Positions 5,919 to 6,669 of a stretch of DNA of 6,669 nucleotides are shown here, piece after piece; the first letter of the stretch is position 1, and each line of letters opens with the position of its first letter. The position numbers were made by a program, and so were the translations under genes. The notes beneath the pieces were generated by a model that did not search any database, was not told where the DNA came from, and was given only the letters and a program-made list of their open reading frames with translations. This DNA comes from Thermomicrobiaceae bacterium. Its GTDB lineage: Bacteria; Chloroflexota; Chloroflexia; Thermomicrobiales; Thermomicrobiaceae. Location of the stretch: the NCBI GenBank assembly GCA_025966355.1, contig JAICWZ010000109.1, positions 1-6,669 of the forward strand. Direction: 5' to 3'.

Positions 5919-6669
5919 ATGGATCGCACGCCGCCAGGAACTGACAGCGCCGCGCCGGCGGCGCCGCTCGATTTCATCCGGACGATCGTCACCGACGATC
6001 TGGCCGCGGGACGGAACGAGGGGCGTGTCGCGACCCGTTTCCCGCCGGAGCCGAACGGATATCTGCACATCGGGCATGCCAAGTCCATCTGCCTGAACTT
6101 CGGTGTGGCGCGCGAGTTTGGCGGCACCTGCAATCTGCGATTCGACGACACCAACCCGACGAAAGAAGACGTCGAGTACGTCGAGTCGATTGAGGAGGAC
6201 GTTCGCTGGCTTGGCTTCGAGTGGTCAGGTCTTTACTTCGCCTCAGACTATTTCGAGCAGCTCTACGAGTACGCCGTCGATTTGATCCGAGCGGGTCTGG
6301 CGTATGTCGACAGCCAGTCGGCTGACGAGATGCGCCGCACCCGCGGCACGCTGACGGAGCCGGGGATCGACAGTCCCTTTCGAACCCGATCGATCGACGA
6401 AAACCTGGATCTGTTCTCGCGGATGCGTGCCGGTGAATTCGCCGACGGCGCGCACGTGCTGCGCGCGAAGATCGACATGGCGTCGCCCAACATCAACATG
6501 CGCGATCCGGTGCTCTATCGGATAAGGCGGGCGCACCACCATCGCACGGGCGATCGGTGGTGCATCTATCCCATGTACGACATGGCGCACCCGCCCTCCG
6601 ACGCGCTCGAGCACATCACGCATTCCCTCTGCACGCTCGAATTCGAGGACCATCGGCCTCTATACGACT
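5919..6669 (+). CDS. glnS: Glutaminyl-tRNA synthetase (partial, C-terminus beyond right edge)
   Basis: Class I synthetase that charges tRNA-Gln directly with glutamine in the cytoplasm. The first 250 codons of an enzyme normally near 550-580 residues are present. Visible: [20 protein letters not shown] (40-59) with the HIGH ATP-binding motif at 50-53, [11 protein letters not shown] (74-84), [18 protein letters not shown] (87-104), the RGTLTEPG block (142-149), [10 protein letters not shown] (181-190), MRDPVLYRI (194-202) and [18 protein letters not shown] (214-231). D76 and Y220 align with the E. coli glutamine-binding residues D66 and Y211, arguing for GlnRS over GluRS. The start is uncertain: an in-frame ATG at 5901 would add six residues, and neither start has a Shine-Dalgarno. 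TATAAT at 5897-5902 runs directly into the first ATG; if it is a -10 box, the transcript would begin near 5909 with a very short leader to 5919. No good -35 was found. Identity is secure. Confidence 0.96.
   Translation, partial: MDRTPPGTDSAAPAAPLDFIRTIVTDDLAAGRNEGRVATRFPPEPNGYLHIGHAKSICLNFGVAREFGGTCNLRFDDTNPTKEDVEYVESIEEDVRWLGFEWSGLYFASDYFEQLYEYAVDLIRAGLAYVDSQSADEMRRTRGTLTEPGIDSPFRTRSIDENLDLFSRMRAGEFADGAHVLRAKIDMASPNINMRDPVLYRIRRAHHHRTGDRWCIYPMYDMAHPPSDALEHITHSLCTLEFEDHRPLYD

Noticed and set aside
6243..6653. 136-codon minus-strand frame inside glnS
   Set aside because: Opposite unmistakable GlnRS motifs, so a shadow frame.

Overview
The window reads as accessory DNA from a soil-type Acidobacteriota (possibly Vicinamibacteria). 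I infer this from an exported 'acidobacterial VWFA' protein (the family modelled as TIGR03436), from a partner protein whose conserved blocks I recall from acidobacterial genomes, and from the GC-rich coding. No rRNA, tRNA, insertion sequence or CRISPR array was seen. The taxonomic call is inference; I ran no search.

Layout, left to right. (i) 1-1123, minus strand: a two-gene unit, a 164-residue protein built from two similar halves followed by pilT, the type IV pilus retraction ATPase. pilT starts on a TTG that overlaps the upstream stop codon (TTGA) and runs off the left edge. A TTGACA promoter with three direct repeats immediately upstream precedes the unit. (ii) 1124-1513: a gap with that promoter, the repeats and one imperfect hairpin, but no convincing gene. 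(iii) 1514-5781, minus strand: four genes for exported proteins in one direction. In transcription order these are a membrane-anchored DsbA-like thioredoxin-fold protein, a 64-residue secreted peptide with six cysteines, the acidobacterial VWFA protein, and a 303-residue exported protein of unknown function. The gaps are 57, 115 and 151 nt, so one operon is possible. The 115-nt gap holds two consecutive stem-loops. (iv) 5782-5918: a divergent control region with a near-consensus promoter for the DsbA-like gene and a 12-bp tandem repeat. (v) 5919-6669, plus strand: the first 250 codons of glnS (glutaminyl-tRNA synthetase), cut by the right edge.

How they may work together: the DsbA-like protein could oxidise the neighbouring Cys-rich peptide after export, which is the most interesting functional hypothesis here. 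The VWFA protein and the 303-residue protein look like a secreted pair of unknown role. pilT and glnS are ordinary conserved genes flanking this accessory block. By hand count the DsbA-like gene is clearly lower in GC (about 51% over 5281-5580) than sampled parts of glnS (about 70%), which fits a separate history for the block.
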